Positions 8,732-16,797 of a DNA stretch of 64,000 bases are shown here, piece after piece. The position numbers were made by a program, and so were the translations under genes. Positions within the stretch are counted from its first letter, which is position 1, and each line of letters begins with the position of its first letter. The stretch comes from Mycobacteroides franklinii (lineage in GTDB: Bacteria > Actinomycetota > Actinomycetes > Mycobacteriales > Mycobacteriaceae): contig NZ_MAFQ01000017.1 of assembly GCF_002013895.1 (NCBI RefSeq), forward strand, positions 1 through 64,000, written 5' to 3'. The notes beneath the pieces are model-generated. The model was given only the letters and a program-made list of their open reading frames with translations. It was not told where the DNA came from and made no database searches.

Positions 8732-9391
8732 GTGATGTCTGTCAATGCCCGGCGGTCCCGGGGGCGCCCGCCCCAGACCGACGAGCAGCGTGCCACAACG
8801 CGGGCCCGCATCCTGGCGGCGGCCGGGGCGGTCTACGCCGAACATGGCTACCGGGGCGCCACGGTAGCGCGCATCGCCGAGCGCGCCGAGCTGTCGAAAC
8901 CCACCTTCTATGCGTTCTTCGACGGTGTGGCGGAGGCGATTACGGCGCTGGTCACGGAGAGCCAGCAGCAGATGCTGACGCAGTGGGAGCCGGTGGCGAA
9001 TGTCGGCGGCGATCTGGTCGCGCAGGTCAGCGCGGGACTGGATGCCTACCTGGAGACTGCCGAACGCGGCCGTGACGCATGGCTTGTCTTCCACATCGAA
9101 CAAAACGACCCGGCTTCACCGGCCCGGCGACTGCGAGCCGCGTACGAAAGGCGCCTCATCGAGGTCATGCAGCAGGCCCTGGTCGCCAGCGGCAGGCCGG
9201 CTCCCACGGCGGAGACGCTGGGCGTGTTGTTGGCCGGCATGCAGGCGGGCTGCTATCGGTATCTCTCCACTCCCAGGAGTGGTCGTCCGGCGGTGCGCAC
9301 CGCGATGCTGCGCAGCGCGCTCGCGTTGGTGGGCACACCGCAGGACTGGCGAGACGTCGCCGCGCACCCGGAAGTGTTCGGCGAGGGCTAG
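8732..9391 (+). CDS. TetR/AcrR-family transcriptional regulator
   Basis: A 219-residue protein. The N-terminal helix-turn-helix spans roughly residues 25-70 (ILAAAGAVYAEHGYRGATVA, then RAELSKPTFYAFFDG). The variable C-terminal ligand domain includes FHIEQNDPASPARRLRAAYE. The start may be GTG 8732 or ATG 8735; no strong ribosome site distinguishes them. It is divergent from the dienelactone hydrolase/methyltransferase pair, which it probably represses. Its stop shares CTAG with the stop of the convergent Maf-fusion gene. Confidence 0.9.
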   Translation: MMSVNARRSRGRPPQTDEQRATTRARILAAAGAVYAEHGYRGATVARIAERAELSKPTFYAFFDGVAEAITALVTESQQQMLTQWEPVANVGGDLVAQVSAGLDAYLETAERGRDAWLVFHIEQNDPASPARRLRAAYERRLIEVMQQALVASGRPAPTAETLGVLLAGMQAGCYRYLSTPRSGRPAVRTAMLRSALALVGTPQDWRDVAAHPEVFGEG

Positions 9392-11085
9392 ATGCTCAGG
9401 TACTGGGGTGCCAACACAATGGAGTACAGAATCGTCCGGTACGCGCGGGTTGGGTCGGTAACCCATTGGCTCACCAGGAAATACAGCGTTTGGGTGCCAT
9501 TGGGGTTCATCGTGATATTGACGACTTGAGGGCCGTACGGCTGCAGTAGCTTGTGCGGATCGCGGGATATGAACGGATCATCCGGCCGGGGATCGGACGG
9601 GTCGTTGCGAATGAGCACCGTCATGGGCTCGCTGACCAACTCCTGCGGAGTCCGGAACAGCTTGAGCCCGATGTGCGCATCGCCCGAACCATTCGAATCG
9701 AGCAGTCCGAAACCGCCTGCGGGCAGGGCGAACAACTGATTCTCGCGATCGCCGCCGTCCTTGATCTCGCCGATCTTCTGCCACGCCGATGAGTCCAGGA
9801 AGGCCGGATCGTCGATCGGTGGGGTGAGCCACGCGAAACGCGGTGCCCAGGGGCCGGTTCCGACGTTTCCGGCCACCAGCATCCGGCGGTCGGGCACCGA
9901 AACCCCGCTCGGTTGGGAGATGCCGGCCATGACGCCCATCGGCCGGTAGGACGCCTTACCCGGCTCGCTCACGTCGTACACGATGGTGTCGGCCGATACG
10001 AAGGTGCTGCAGCCGGGCGACGGAATGCATGAGGCGAACAGCAGCGAACGGTGCGCCAACTCCGCGGATCCGGTCGGCAGTAGCCGGGCACCGTCTTGTG
10101 CATCTGCCGGCAGCACAAGGGGTTTGGAACGCCCACCCAGCGCAACCGAAGGGCTGGCGGGGTCTACGGGAATCAGCTGTATGCCGTCGCCGGTGTTCAG
10201 GTAGTCGCCGGTCCACAGACAGGCGCCACGGTTGGTGTGCACGCCGAGGTCAAAGGAATCGTTGCTGCAGGCGGTTTGGAAGCTGGTGTTGACCGACGGC
10301 ATATGCGGAATCGGATTGCCCTGGGCGTCCTTGAATTCCTGCTGCTGGGTAGGCCCGACCATCACCAGCGAGTCGAACAGCGCCACCATACGCGGTGGCA
10401 GCGCGGGCGCGGGGGGTGTGTCCGGGTGGAACGGCTTGGGCGGCACATGTTTTTCATGGCGAACCCACAGTGACGAAGCGCGTACGCCGAGCTTGTCCAG
10501 CAATCGGCCGACCAGCGGCACGCTGACTCCGATGACATTCGACGGATCGCCGTCGATACCTTCGACGAACCAGCTCCCCAGGCCGTCGAGGGTGAATGCC
10601 CCCGCCACCTGTAGGGGTTCGCCGGTAGCCAGGTACGCTTCCAGGTCTTCCGCCGATGGTGTGCCGAAACGCACTGTGGTCGAGCGTGTTTCGCTCACAC
10701 GCGCGGTGGGTTTACCGTCGATGACCCGCACCAGGCAGTGCCCGGTGAGCAGCTCGGCGCTGCGACCGGCCATCAGTCCCCAGCGGCGGCGTGCCTCCTC
10801 AACGGTGCCCGGCTTGCCCTGCAAGGAGCCGTTGAGCAGGAGCATCGAATCGCAGCCCAGCACCACCGCATCGGCGGCCACCTCACCGGCCAGGGTCGTC
10901 GCGACATCAAATGCCTTGGCGCAGGCCAATACCTCCACGGCACGTGCGGGAGCGGTACCCGAGGGCTGTGTCGCCATGACGAGATGCTCGTCGACGTGCG
11001 ACACGATGACGACTGGATTGAGGCCGGCCTGCTCCAAGACCCGCTCGCGCGCGGGGGACGCGGAGGCCAGGACAAATGCGGTCAT
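9388..11085 (-). CDS. maf: Maf-family nucleotide pyrophosphatase fused to a DUF4185-like domain
   Basis: One uninterrupted 565-residue frame. Residues 1 to about 205 are a complete Maf/YhdE protein: FVLASASPARERVLEQAGL with the S-x-SPAR motif, then HVDEHLV, VLGCDSMLLLNG with the catalytic acid, GKPGTVEEARRRW and GDPSNVIGVSVPLV. Maf proteins hydrolyse non-canonical or modified NTPs and normally end at 195-220 residues. Here the frame continues through a short Pro-rich linker (PPKPFHPDTPPAPALPP) into about 330 residues ending TLYFLVSQWVTDPTRAY. That segment is similar in kind to the end of the DUF4185 protein at 455-1633. I start at ATG 11085, because a longer reading to 11208 only overlaps accE5. 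It lies 20 bp behind accE5 and is likely in the accD5 transcript. Confidence 0.85.
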   Translation of the reverse strand: MTAFVLASASPARERVLEQAGLNPVVIVSHVDEHLVMATQPSGTAPARAVEVLACAKAFDVATTLAGEVAADAVVLGCDSMLLLNGSLQGKPGTVEEARRRWGLMAGRSAELLTGHCLVRVIDGKPTARVSETRSTTVRFGTPSAEDLEAYLATGEPLQVAGAFTLDGLGSWFVEGIDGDPSNVIGVSVPLVGRLLDKLGVRASSLWVRHEKHVPPKPFHPDTPPAPALPPRMVALFDSLVMVGPTQQQEFKDAQGNPIPHMPSVNTSFQTACSNDSFDLGVHTNRGACLWTGDYLNTGDGIQLIPVDPASPSVALGGRSKPLVLPADAQDGARLLPTGSAELAHRSLLFASCIPSPGCSTFVSADTIVYDVSEPGKASYRPMGVMAGISQPSGVSVPDRRMLVAGNVGTGPWAPRFAWLTPPIDDPAFLDSSAWQKIGEIKDGGDRENQLFALPAGGFGLLDSNGSGDAHIGLKLFRTPQELVSEPMTVLIRNDPSDPRPDDPFISRDPHKLLQPYGPQVVNITMNPNGTQTLYFLVSQWVTDPTRAYRTILYSIVLAPQYLSI

Positions 11086-11105
11086 GGGGGACCGGTGACG
11101 ACTAT

Positions 11106-11417
11106 CTAGAACTTGCCTTGCGGGCGCGCCAGCTTCGCGCGCTCGTACATCGTGACCCGCTGCCAGCTGTGCGGGCTGTAGCGCAGCATGTCGATCGGCT
11201 CGGCCCACAGGTTCCGGGGCCTGAGGTCGGCGGCCTCGGCCTTGGACGCGAGCGCGCTGAGCGCTGCGACCAGGGCCGCGATCTCCGCATCGGTCGGGTT
11301 GCCGTTGAGCACCTGGATATCGGCAGCCTTGACTCGGCCTTCCTCGGCGGGGTTCGCCTCAGCGGTAACGGTTTCGCTGCTCTCGTCAGTCACGGACGCA
11401 CCTTCTTCATTCGTCAC
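11106..11417 (-). CDS. accE5: Acyl-CoA carboxylase epsilon subunit
   Basis: A 103-residue protein with an acidic, disordered N-terminal half. The C-terminal half (VLNGNPTDAEIAALVAALSA, then SHSWQRVTMYERAKLARPQ) is typical of actinobacterial AccE/PccE epsilon subunits. In mycobacteria it bridges AccD5 and the biotinylated alpha subunit AccA3 in the acetyl/propionyl-CoA carboxylase. Its start overlaps the stop of accD5 by 4 bp. The biotin protein ligase that activates this enzyme is encoded at 54540, separated from it here by 41 kb of inserted genes. Confidence 0.93.
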   Translation of the reverse strand: MTNEEGASVTDESSETVTAEANPAEEGRVKAADIQVLNGNPTDAEIAALVAALSALASKAEAADLRPRNLWAEPIDMLRYSPHSWQRVTMYERAKLARPQGKF

Positions 11418-13024
11418 AGCGGAATGTTTCCGTGCTTCTTCGGTGGGAGCCGCACGATCTTGCGATCGAGCAGGCGCAACGACGTGGCGATGTAGCCGCG
11501 GGTGTGCGACGGCGGGATGACCGCATCGACGTATCCGCGCTCGGCGGCGATGTACGGGTTCACCAGGGTGTCCTCGTACTCGGCCTGCAGCTGAAGACGC
11601 AGGGCGTCCACGTCGTCACCGTTCTTGGAAGCCTCGGTCAGCTGTGAGCGGTATACGAATCCCACGGCACCCGACGCTCCCATCACGGCGATCTGCGCGG
11701 TGGGCCAGGCGACGTTGACATCGGCACCCATGTCTTTGGACCCCATCACGCAGTACGCGCCGCCGTAGGCCTTGCGGGTGATGACGGTGATCTTCGGAAC
11801 GGTGGCCTCGCCGTAGGCGTACAGCAGCTTGGCGCCACGCCGGATGATGCCGTTGTACTCCTGCTCGGTACCGGGCAGGAAGCCGGGCACATCCACGAGG
11901 GTGATGATCGGGATGCCGAAGCAGTCGCAGGTACGGATGAACCGCGCGGCCTTCTCGGAGGCGTTGATGTCCAGGCAGCCCGCGAACTGGGTGGGTTGAT
12001 TGGCGACGATGCCGACGCTGCGGCCGTCGACACGGCCGAAGCCGACGATGATGTTCTGCGCGTAGCCGGCCTGCACCTCGAGGAACTCGTCGTCATCGAG
12101 GATGCGGGTGATGACCTCGTGCATGTCGTACGGCTGGTTCGGGGAGTCCGGGATCAGCGTGTCCAGCTCGACGTCCTCGTCGGTGAGGTGGTCTTCAATG
12201 GCACCGTCGGTGGGCTCGGGGCCCGGGTGGCGCGGGGGCTCGGAGGCATTGTTGGACGGCAGGTAGCTCAGGATGTCGCGGACGTAGTCGAAGGCGTCCT
12301 GCTCGCCGGAGGCGACATAGTGCGCGGTCCCGGACTTCGCCTCATGGGTGTGCGCTCCACCCAGTTCCTCCATGGTGACGTCCTCGCCGGTGACGGTCTT
12401 GATGACGTCGGGACCGGTGATGAACATCTGGCTGGTCTGGTCGACCATGACGATGAAGTCGGTCAGCGCGGGCGAGTACACGTGGCCACCGGCCGCGGGA
12501 CCCATGATGAGCGAGATCTGCGGGATGACGCCCGAGGCGATGATGTTGTTGTGGAAGATCTGGCTGTACAGACCCAGGGAGACGACACCCTCCTGGATGC
12601 GGGCGCCGGCGCCCTCGTTGATGCCGATGAGCGGACGACCGGTCTTGAGCGCCAGCTGCTGCACCTTGACGATCTTCTCGCCGTACACCTCACCGAGGCT
12701 GCCGCCGAACACGGAGACGTCCTGGCTGAAGATGCACACGTCGCGCCCGTCGATGGTGCCGAAACCGGTCACCACGCCGTCGCCGAGGGGGCGCTTCTCG
12801 CCCAGGCCGAAGTTTGAGCTGCGGTGCTTGGCCAACGCGTCCAGTTCCACGAAAGAGCCCTCGTCCAGCAGCGCGAAGATGCGCTCGCGGGCGGTCAACT
12901 TGCCCTTGGCGTGGATCTTGTCGACGGCGGCCTCGCCGACCGGGTGCAATGCTTCCTCGCTGCGCCGACGCAGATCGGCGAGCTTGCCCGCGGTGGTGTG
13001 GATATCGGGCTCGGTGGTCGTCAT
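11414..13024 (-). CDS. accD5: Acyl-CoA (propionyl-CoA) carboxylase beta subunit
   Basis: A 536-residue carboxyltransferase of the AccD5/PccB type. Both crotonase-fold halves are present. N-terminal oxyanion-hole region: INEGAGARIQEGV, followed by IMGPAAGGHVYSPALTDF. C-terminal half: VDVPGFLPGTEQEYNGIIR, KAYGGAYCVMGSKD and MGASGAVGFVYR. It transfers carboxyl from biotin to propionyl- or acetyl-CoA, giving methylmalonyl-CoA for methyl-branched lipids and malonyl-CoA. The operon order accD5-accE5-maf matches the Rv3280-Rv3282 order of M. tuberculosis. Confidence 0.96.
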   Translation of the reverse strand: MTTTEPDIHTTAGKLADLRRRSEEALHPVGEAAVDKIHAKGKLTARERIFALLDEGSFVELDALAKHRSSNFGLGEKRPLGDGVVTGFGTIDGRDVCIFSQDVSVFGGSLGEVYGEKIVKVQQLALKTGRPLIGINEGAGARIQEGVVSLGLYSQIFHNNIIASGVIPQISLIMGPAAGGHVYSPALTDFIVMVDQTSQMFITGPDVIKTVTGEDVTMEELGGAHTHEAKSGTAHYVASGEQDAFDYVRDILSYLPSNNASEPPRHPGPEPTDGAIEDHLTDEDVELDTLIPDSPNQPYDMHEVITRILDDDEFLEVQAGYAQNIIVGFGRVDGRSVGIVANQPTQFAGCLDINASEKAARFIRTCDCFGIPIITLVDVPGFLPGTEQEYNGIIRRGAKLLYAYGEATVPKITVITRKAYGGAYCVMGSKDMGADVNVAWPTAQIAVMGASGAVGFVYRSQLTEASKNGDDVDALRLQLQAEYEDTLVNPYIAAERGYVDAVIPPSHTRGYIATSLRLLDRKIVRLPPKKHGNIPL

Positions 13025-13101
13025 GGGTCCCGATGTTATCGCGCTCCACCCGGCAGAACGCGCATGGGCCTTAGAGAGTTCTCAGAAATTTTCTCGAATG
13101 G
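13025..13101. promoter_or_regulatory. Divergent promoter region of accD5 with two short palindromes
   Basis: This 77-bp gap separates accD5 (leftward) from the PucR remnant (rightward). It holds GAGAGTTCTC at 13074-13083, with 4-bp arms, directly followed by AGAAATTTTCT at 13084-13094, a perfect dyad with 5-bp arms. The location suits a promoter or operator, but no -10 or -35 is clear. Confidence 0.3.
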
Positions 13102-13650
13102 ATGTCCACCGATCGAGGTACAGAGAACGAGATGGACAAACAGCCTGCACTGGACGCCGACCTGGTCTTGATGATCGTGTCCCATTTCGACCAGCTTGAT
13201 GCGGCAGATGTCGAGGCCGCGGTGCGTTCGGCGGAGGAACTCGCCGGGTGCCCGATCGGTGTCCGGTGGTCCGATGGCGCAGAGCCCACGGTGTGGCTCG
13301 AGCGCGAGGGACCGTCCCGTCCCGCCGACGAGCTCCTCCTGCACCGTCTGCGCCATTGTCTGACCCGGAGTGCGCCTGCCCAGACGCCCGCCGCCCTGCG
13401 GATGGACGATCCCGCCCTCATCGAAGTGGTGTTGTCCGGTGCCGCCGAACCCGAGGATCGAATGCGCGCCGTGCGCCTTCTCGGATTGGACGACACCCGT
13501 GAGCTGCGGGTGCTGGCGATATCCGCTCCCGCCGGTGCGCGCCGGCTCCTGGCTGATGGATGGTCAGGATTTCGGGCCCAAGGGGTGCGATGGGGTCCGC
13601 ACCTATTACGCGGGGCTGGTGCAGGGACGGATGAGCGTCATGGAATTTGA
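13102..13650 (+). pseudogene. Truncated PucR-family regulator (N-terminal region only)
   Basis: The frame from ATG 13102 (or 13132) reads like the N-terminal ligand-side region of mycobacterial PucR/CdaR-type regulators: IVSHFDQLDAADVEAAVRSA, ELAGCPIGVRW, then DPALIEVVLSGAAEPEDRMR and LLGLDDTRELRVLAIS. Such regulators are about 350-400 residues and end in a PucR helix-turn-helix, which is absent here. After about residue 150 the frame becomes non-homologous (WGPHLLRGAGAGTDERHGI), while the +2 frame becomes an NTF2-like protein. The likely explanation is a deletion fusing two genes near 13550. A short truncated protein could still be made, but no DNA-binding domain remains. Confidence 0.6.
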
Positions 13651-13933
13651 GACGGATCGTCTTCTCGTCGACGACGATTGCGTTGTCACCGAGGGATTCC
13701 TCAAGCAGATCTATCCGGGCGCGGTGGCGCAGAGCATGGGGTTCCCGATCGAGGATCCCGGCGCCGACTATCTGCTGGTGTTCCGCCAGTTGGTGCTGTG
13801 GCCCGTCGATGCCGACGGCTTTATCGAGGGCGAGGACTCGTATCACTCCGGACCGGTGCGCATCACCAAGCTGACGCCGGAGGAGCTGCCTCAGGAATAT
13901 CGGGATCTGATGGGTGCATCATCGGCGCTATGA
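13556..13933 (+). pseudogene. NTF2/SnoaL-like protein, N-terminally truncated
   Basis: From ATG 13556 the frame gives 125 residues beginning MDGQDFGPKGCDGVRTYYAG, continuing LLVDDDCVVTEGFLKQIYPG and DYLLVFRQLVLWPVDADGFI. This is the middle and C-terminal part of an NTF2-like (SnoaL fold) protein; intact members have roughly 30-45 more residues with the first helices. Those residues are missing because the reading frame upstream belongs to the PucR remnant. An internal ATG at 13631 is another possible start. The stop overlaps the start of the acyl-CoA synthetase gene (ATGA), so this fragment was originally coupled to it. Confidence 0.6.
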
Positions 13934-15612
13934 CCGCTGAGTCCATTTCCCCCGCGACATCGCATCGAGGCGATATCGCGGCCATGCTCCTGGATCGTGT
14001 GGGCGATAGTCACCTGGGGCTGCGCACGCGTGATCGCGACTGGACGTGGGACGACGTTGTCGGCGAATCCGCCGCGCGGGGTGCGTTGGCGCGGAAACTC
14101 AGGGCCGACGGGCCGTTTCATATCGGCGTGCTGCTGGAGAACGTGCCCGACTTCATCTTCTGGCTGGGCGGTGCCGCGCTGACGGGGGCCACCATCGTGG
14201 GGATCAACCCCACGCGTGGGCCGGCGGAGATGGCCGCCGAGATCCGCCACACCGACTGTCAGCTGATCGTCACCGACACCGAGCACCTCGGTCGCCTACA
14301 GGGTCTTGAGCTGGGGCTGTCCGCGGACCGATTTCTCGTGATCGATAGGCCCGAATACCTCACGCTTATTGACGAGAACCGCACCGCGGCAGTGGCTTCC
14401 GATGGGGTGGGCGCGGAGTCACTGCTCCTGCTGCTGTTCACCTCCGGCACTACCGGAGCCTCCAAGGCAGTGAAGTGCAGCCAGGGGCGACTGGCTCAGA
14501 TCGCCCACCTGGCCACCGAGAAGTTTGGGCATGTGCGCTCCGATGTCGACTACTGCTGTATGCCGCTGTTCCACGGGAACGCGCTGATGGCGTTATGGGC
14601 CCCCGCATTGGCCAACGGTGCCACCGTCTGCGTGACGCCGACCTTCTCGGCGTCTCGGTTCTTGCCCGATGTGCGGTATTTCGGTGCAACATTTTTCACG
14701 TACGTCGGCAAGGCGCTCGGATATCTGTTGGCCACACCGGAGCAGGCCGACGACGCCGACAACCAGCTGGTGCGCGGATTCGGTACCGAGGCGTCTCCCG
14801 AGGATCAGGCCGAGTTCCGGCGACGGTTCGGTGCGGAGCTGTTCGAAGGCTACGGGTCCAGCGAGGGTGGGGGAGCGGTGGTGCTGGACGCCGAGGCGCC
14901 CACCGGCGCGCTGGGGCGCCCGGCCCACGACGGAGTGGCGATTGTCGATCCGCAGACGTTGCAGGACTGTGTCGCAGCAGTTTTGGACAGGCATGGGCGT
15001 GTGCTCAATGCCGACGAGGCGGTCGGTGAGATCGTCGACAAACAGGGTCGGCGTGGTTTCGAGGGCTACTACAAGAATGACGATGCCGACGCCGACCGCA
15101 TCCGCAATGGGTGGTACTGGACCGGCGATCTCGGCTACCTCGATGCTGCCGGGTTCATCTACTTCGCGGGCCGTCGCGGTGACTGGATTCGGGTTGACGG
15201 CGAGAACACGTCGGCGCTGACCATCGAGCGGGCTCTGCGGCGTCACCCCGCGGTGATCGCCGCAGGGGTGTATGCGGTACCCGACCCGCGCTCCGGTGAT
15301 CAGGTGATGGCCTCCATCGAGGTGGCGGATCCGGATTCATTCGATGTGGAGGGGTTCGCCGAGTATTTGTCGGCTCAGGAGGACCTGGGCGGCAAGGGCA
15401 TTCCCAGGTTCCTGCGGGTCTCGGCCGACTTGCCGGTGACGGGCTCCAACAAGGTGCTCAAGCGTGAGCTACAGGAGCAGCGCTGGCACACCGATGAGCC
15501 CGTGTTTTGGTGGGCAGGTAGGGGTGCACCGGAATTCCTGCGAATGACGTCGGAGGACAAAACCGCACTCGATGCTCAATTCATGGCATATGGACGACAA
15601 CGGCTGTTGTAG
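13930..15612 (+). CDS. Acyl-CoA synthetase (FadD17/FadD1-like AMP-binding enzyme)
   Basis: A 560-residue ANL-family enzyme. The P-loop is LLFTSGTTGASKAVKCSQG near residue 170. The adenine-binding YGSSEGGG, the WYWTGDLGYLD Asp motif, the hinge GRRGDWIRVDGENTSA and the catalytic-lysine region VTGSNKVLKREL are all present. It closely follows the pattern of mycobacterial FadD1/FadD17 fatty acyl-CoA ligases. I start at ATG 13930, overlapping the NTF2-like fragment. Its substrate could be a fatty acid or steroid side-chain acid (given the KshA-like gene next door), or it might feed acyl groups to the NRPS starter condensation domain. The sequence does not decide between these. Confidence 0.88.
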   Translation: MTAESISPATSHRGDIAAMLLDRVGDSHLGLRTRDRDWTWDDVVGESAARGALARKLRADGPFHIGVLLENVPDFIFWLGGAALTGATIVGINPTRGPAEMAAEIRHTDCQLIVTDTEHLGRLQGLELGLSADRFLVIDRPEYLTLIDENRTAAVASDGVGAESLLLLLFTSGTTGASKAVKCSQGRLAQIAHLATEKFGHVRSDVDYCCMPLFHGNALMALWAPALANGATVCVTPTFSASRFLPDVRYFGATFFTYVGKALGYLLATPEQADDADNQLVRGFGTEASPEDQAEFRRRFGAELFEGYGSSEGGGAVVLDAEAPTGALGRPAHDGVAIVDPQTLQDCVAAVLDRHGRVLNADEAVGEIVDKQGRRGFEGYYKNDDADADRIRNGWYWTGDLGYLDAAGFIYFAGRRGDWIRVDGENTSALTIERALRRHPAVIAAGVYAVPDPRSGDQVMASIEVADPDSFDVEGFAEYLSAQEDLGGKGIPRFLRVSADLPVTGSNKVLKRELQEQRWHTDEPVFWWAGRGAPEFLRMTSEDKTALDAQFMAYGRQRLL

Positions 15613-15650
15613 CGCGCAGTATGGAAATGAGTCAGCGAAAGGACAGCCCC

Positions 15651-16793
15651 ATGCAGTCTGACGATGCGATTCGCGAAATCTATAGTGGCGCACCGATGAA
15701 CAGGTTTGCCCGGGGATGGCACTGCCTGGGTCTGGCCGAGTCGTTCCATGACGGCCAGCCGCACGGTATCGAGGCGTTTGGCACCAAGCTGGTGGTGTTC
15801 GCCGATTCGCACGGCGACGTCAAGGTGCTGGACGGATACTGCCGGCACATGGGTGGCGATCTGTCGCAGGGCACGATCAAGGACGACAACGTGGCCTGTC
15901 CCTTTCACGATTGGCGTTGGGGCGGTGACGGTAAATGCAAGCTGGTGCCATACGCCAAGCGCACCCCGAAGCTCGCGCGTACGCGCAGCCGGCCCACTCT
16001 CGAGGTAAACGGTCAACTGCTGGTGTGGCATGACCCGGAGGGCTCCGTGCCGCCACCCGAGTTGGCCCCACCCACGATTGTCGGCTATGAAGAGGGGAAA
16101 TGGTCTCCCTGGCAATGGAATTCGATTCTGATCGAGGGTTCGCACTGCCGGGAGATCGTGGACAACAACGTCGACATGGCGCACTTTTTCTATATTCACC
16201 ACGCCTATCCCACGTATTTCAAGAATGTCATCGAGGGGCAGACTGCCAGTCAGTTCATGGAGTCCAAGCCGCGTCCCGACTACGTGCCAAACCCTGAAAA
16301 GCTTTGGGAAGGAACGGGTGTGCGGTCAGAGGCCACGTACTTTGGGCCGGCGTACATGATCGACTGGATTCACAACGACCTCGGCCCCGGATTCACCGTG
16401 GAAGTAGCGCTCATCAACTGTCACTATCCGGTGACGCACGATTCCTTCGTCTTGCAGTGGGGCGTCGCCATCCAGGAGATGCCCGAGCTGCCGCCCGACA
16501 ATGCGCGCAAGCTTGCCGCAGCGATGGCCAAATCTTTCGGCGACGGGTTCTTGGAGGACGTCGAGATCTGGAAGAACAAGACGCGCATCGACAATCCCTT
16601 GCTCACTCAGGACGACGGTGCCGTGTACCAGCACCGCCGCTGGTATGAGCAGTTCTACGTGGACCTGGCCGATATCACCCCGGACATGACGGAACGGTTC
16701 GAGATCGAAGTGGACACCACGCATGCCCATGACGTGTGGGTGCACGAGGTCGAAGAAAACCTCGCGGAACGCGCCGCCGCGGCGTCGCACTGA
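15651..16793 (+). CDS. kshA: Rieske non-heme iron oxygenase, KshA-like (3-ketosteroid 9-alpha-hydroxylase oxygenase subunit)
   Basis: A 380-residue oxygenase. The Rieske cluster ligands are C64-x-H66 and C83-x2-H86 (GYCRHMGG and CPFHDW). The mononuclear iron histidines H178 and H183 lie in DNNVDMAHFFYIHHAYP. IVDNNVDMAHFFYIH and TYFKNV are characteristic of KshA, which hydroxylates 3-ketosteroids at C9 with the reductase KshB. I chose ATG 15651 because GAAAGGA sits 7 bp before it; ATGs at 15621 and 15627 lack such a site. No kshB or other sterol gene is in the window. A paralogue acting on another substrate is possible. Confidence 0.85.
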   Translation: MQSDDAIREIYSGAPMNRFARGWHCLGLAESFHDGQPHGIEAFGTKLVVFADSHGDVKVLDGYCRHMGGDLSQGTIKDDNVACPFHDWRWGGDGKCKLVPYAKRTPKLARTRSRPTLEVNGQLLVWHDPEGSVPPPELAPPTIVGYEEGKWSPWQWNSILIEGSHCREIVDNNVDMAHFFYIHHAYPTYFKNVIEGQTASQFMESKPRPDYVPNPEKLWEGTGVRSEATYFGPAYMIDWIHNDLGPGFTVEVALINCHYPVTHDSFVLQWGVAIQEMPELPPDNARKLAAAMAKSFGDGFLEDVEIWKNKTRIDNPLLTQDDGAVYQHRRWYEQFYVDLADITPDMTERFEIEVDTTHAHDVWVHEVEENLAERAAAASH

Positions 16794-16797
16794 CGTC

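Noticed and set aside
11086..11208. Extension of the Maf fusion by 41 residues at its N-terminus
   Set aside because: The extra residues overlap accE5 and do not resemble Maf; the canonical Maf start is at 11085.
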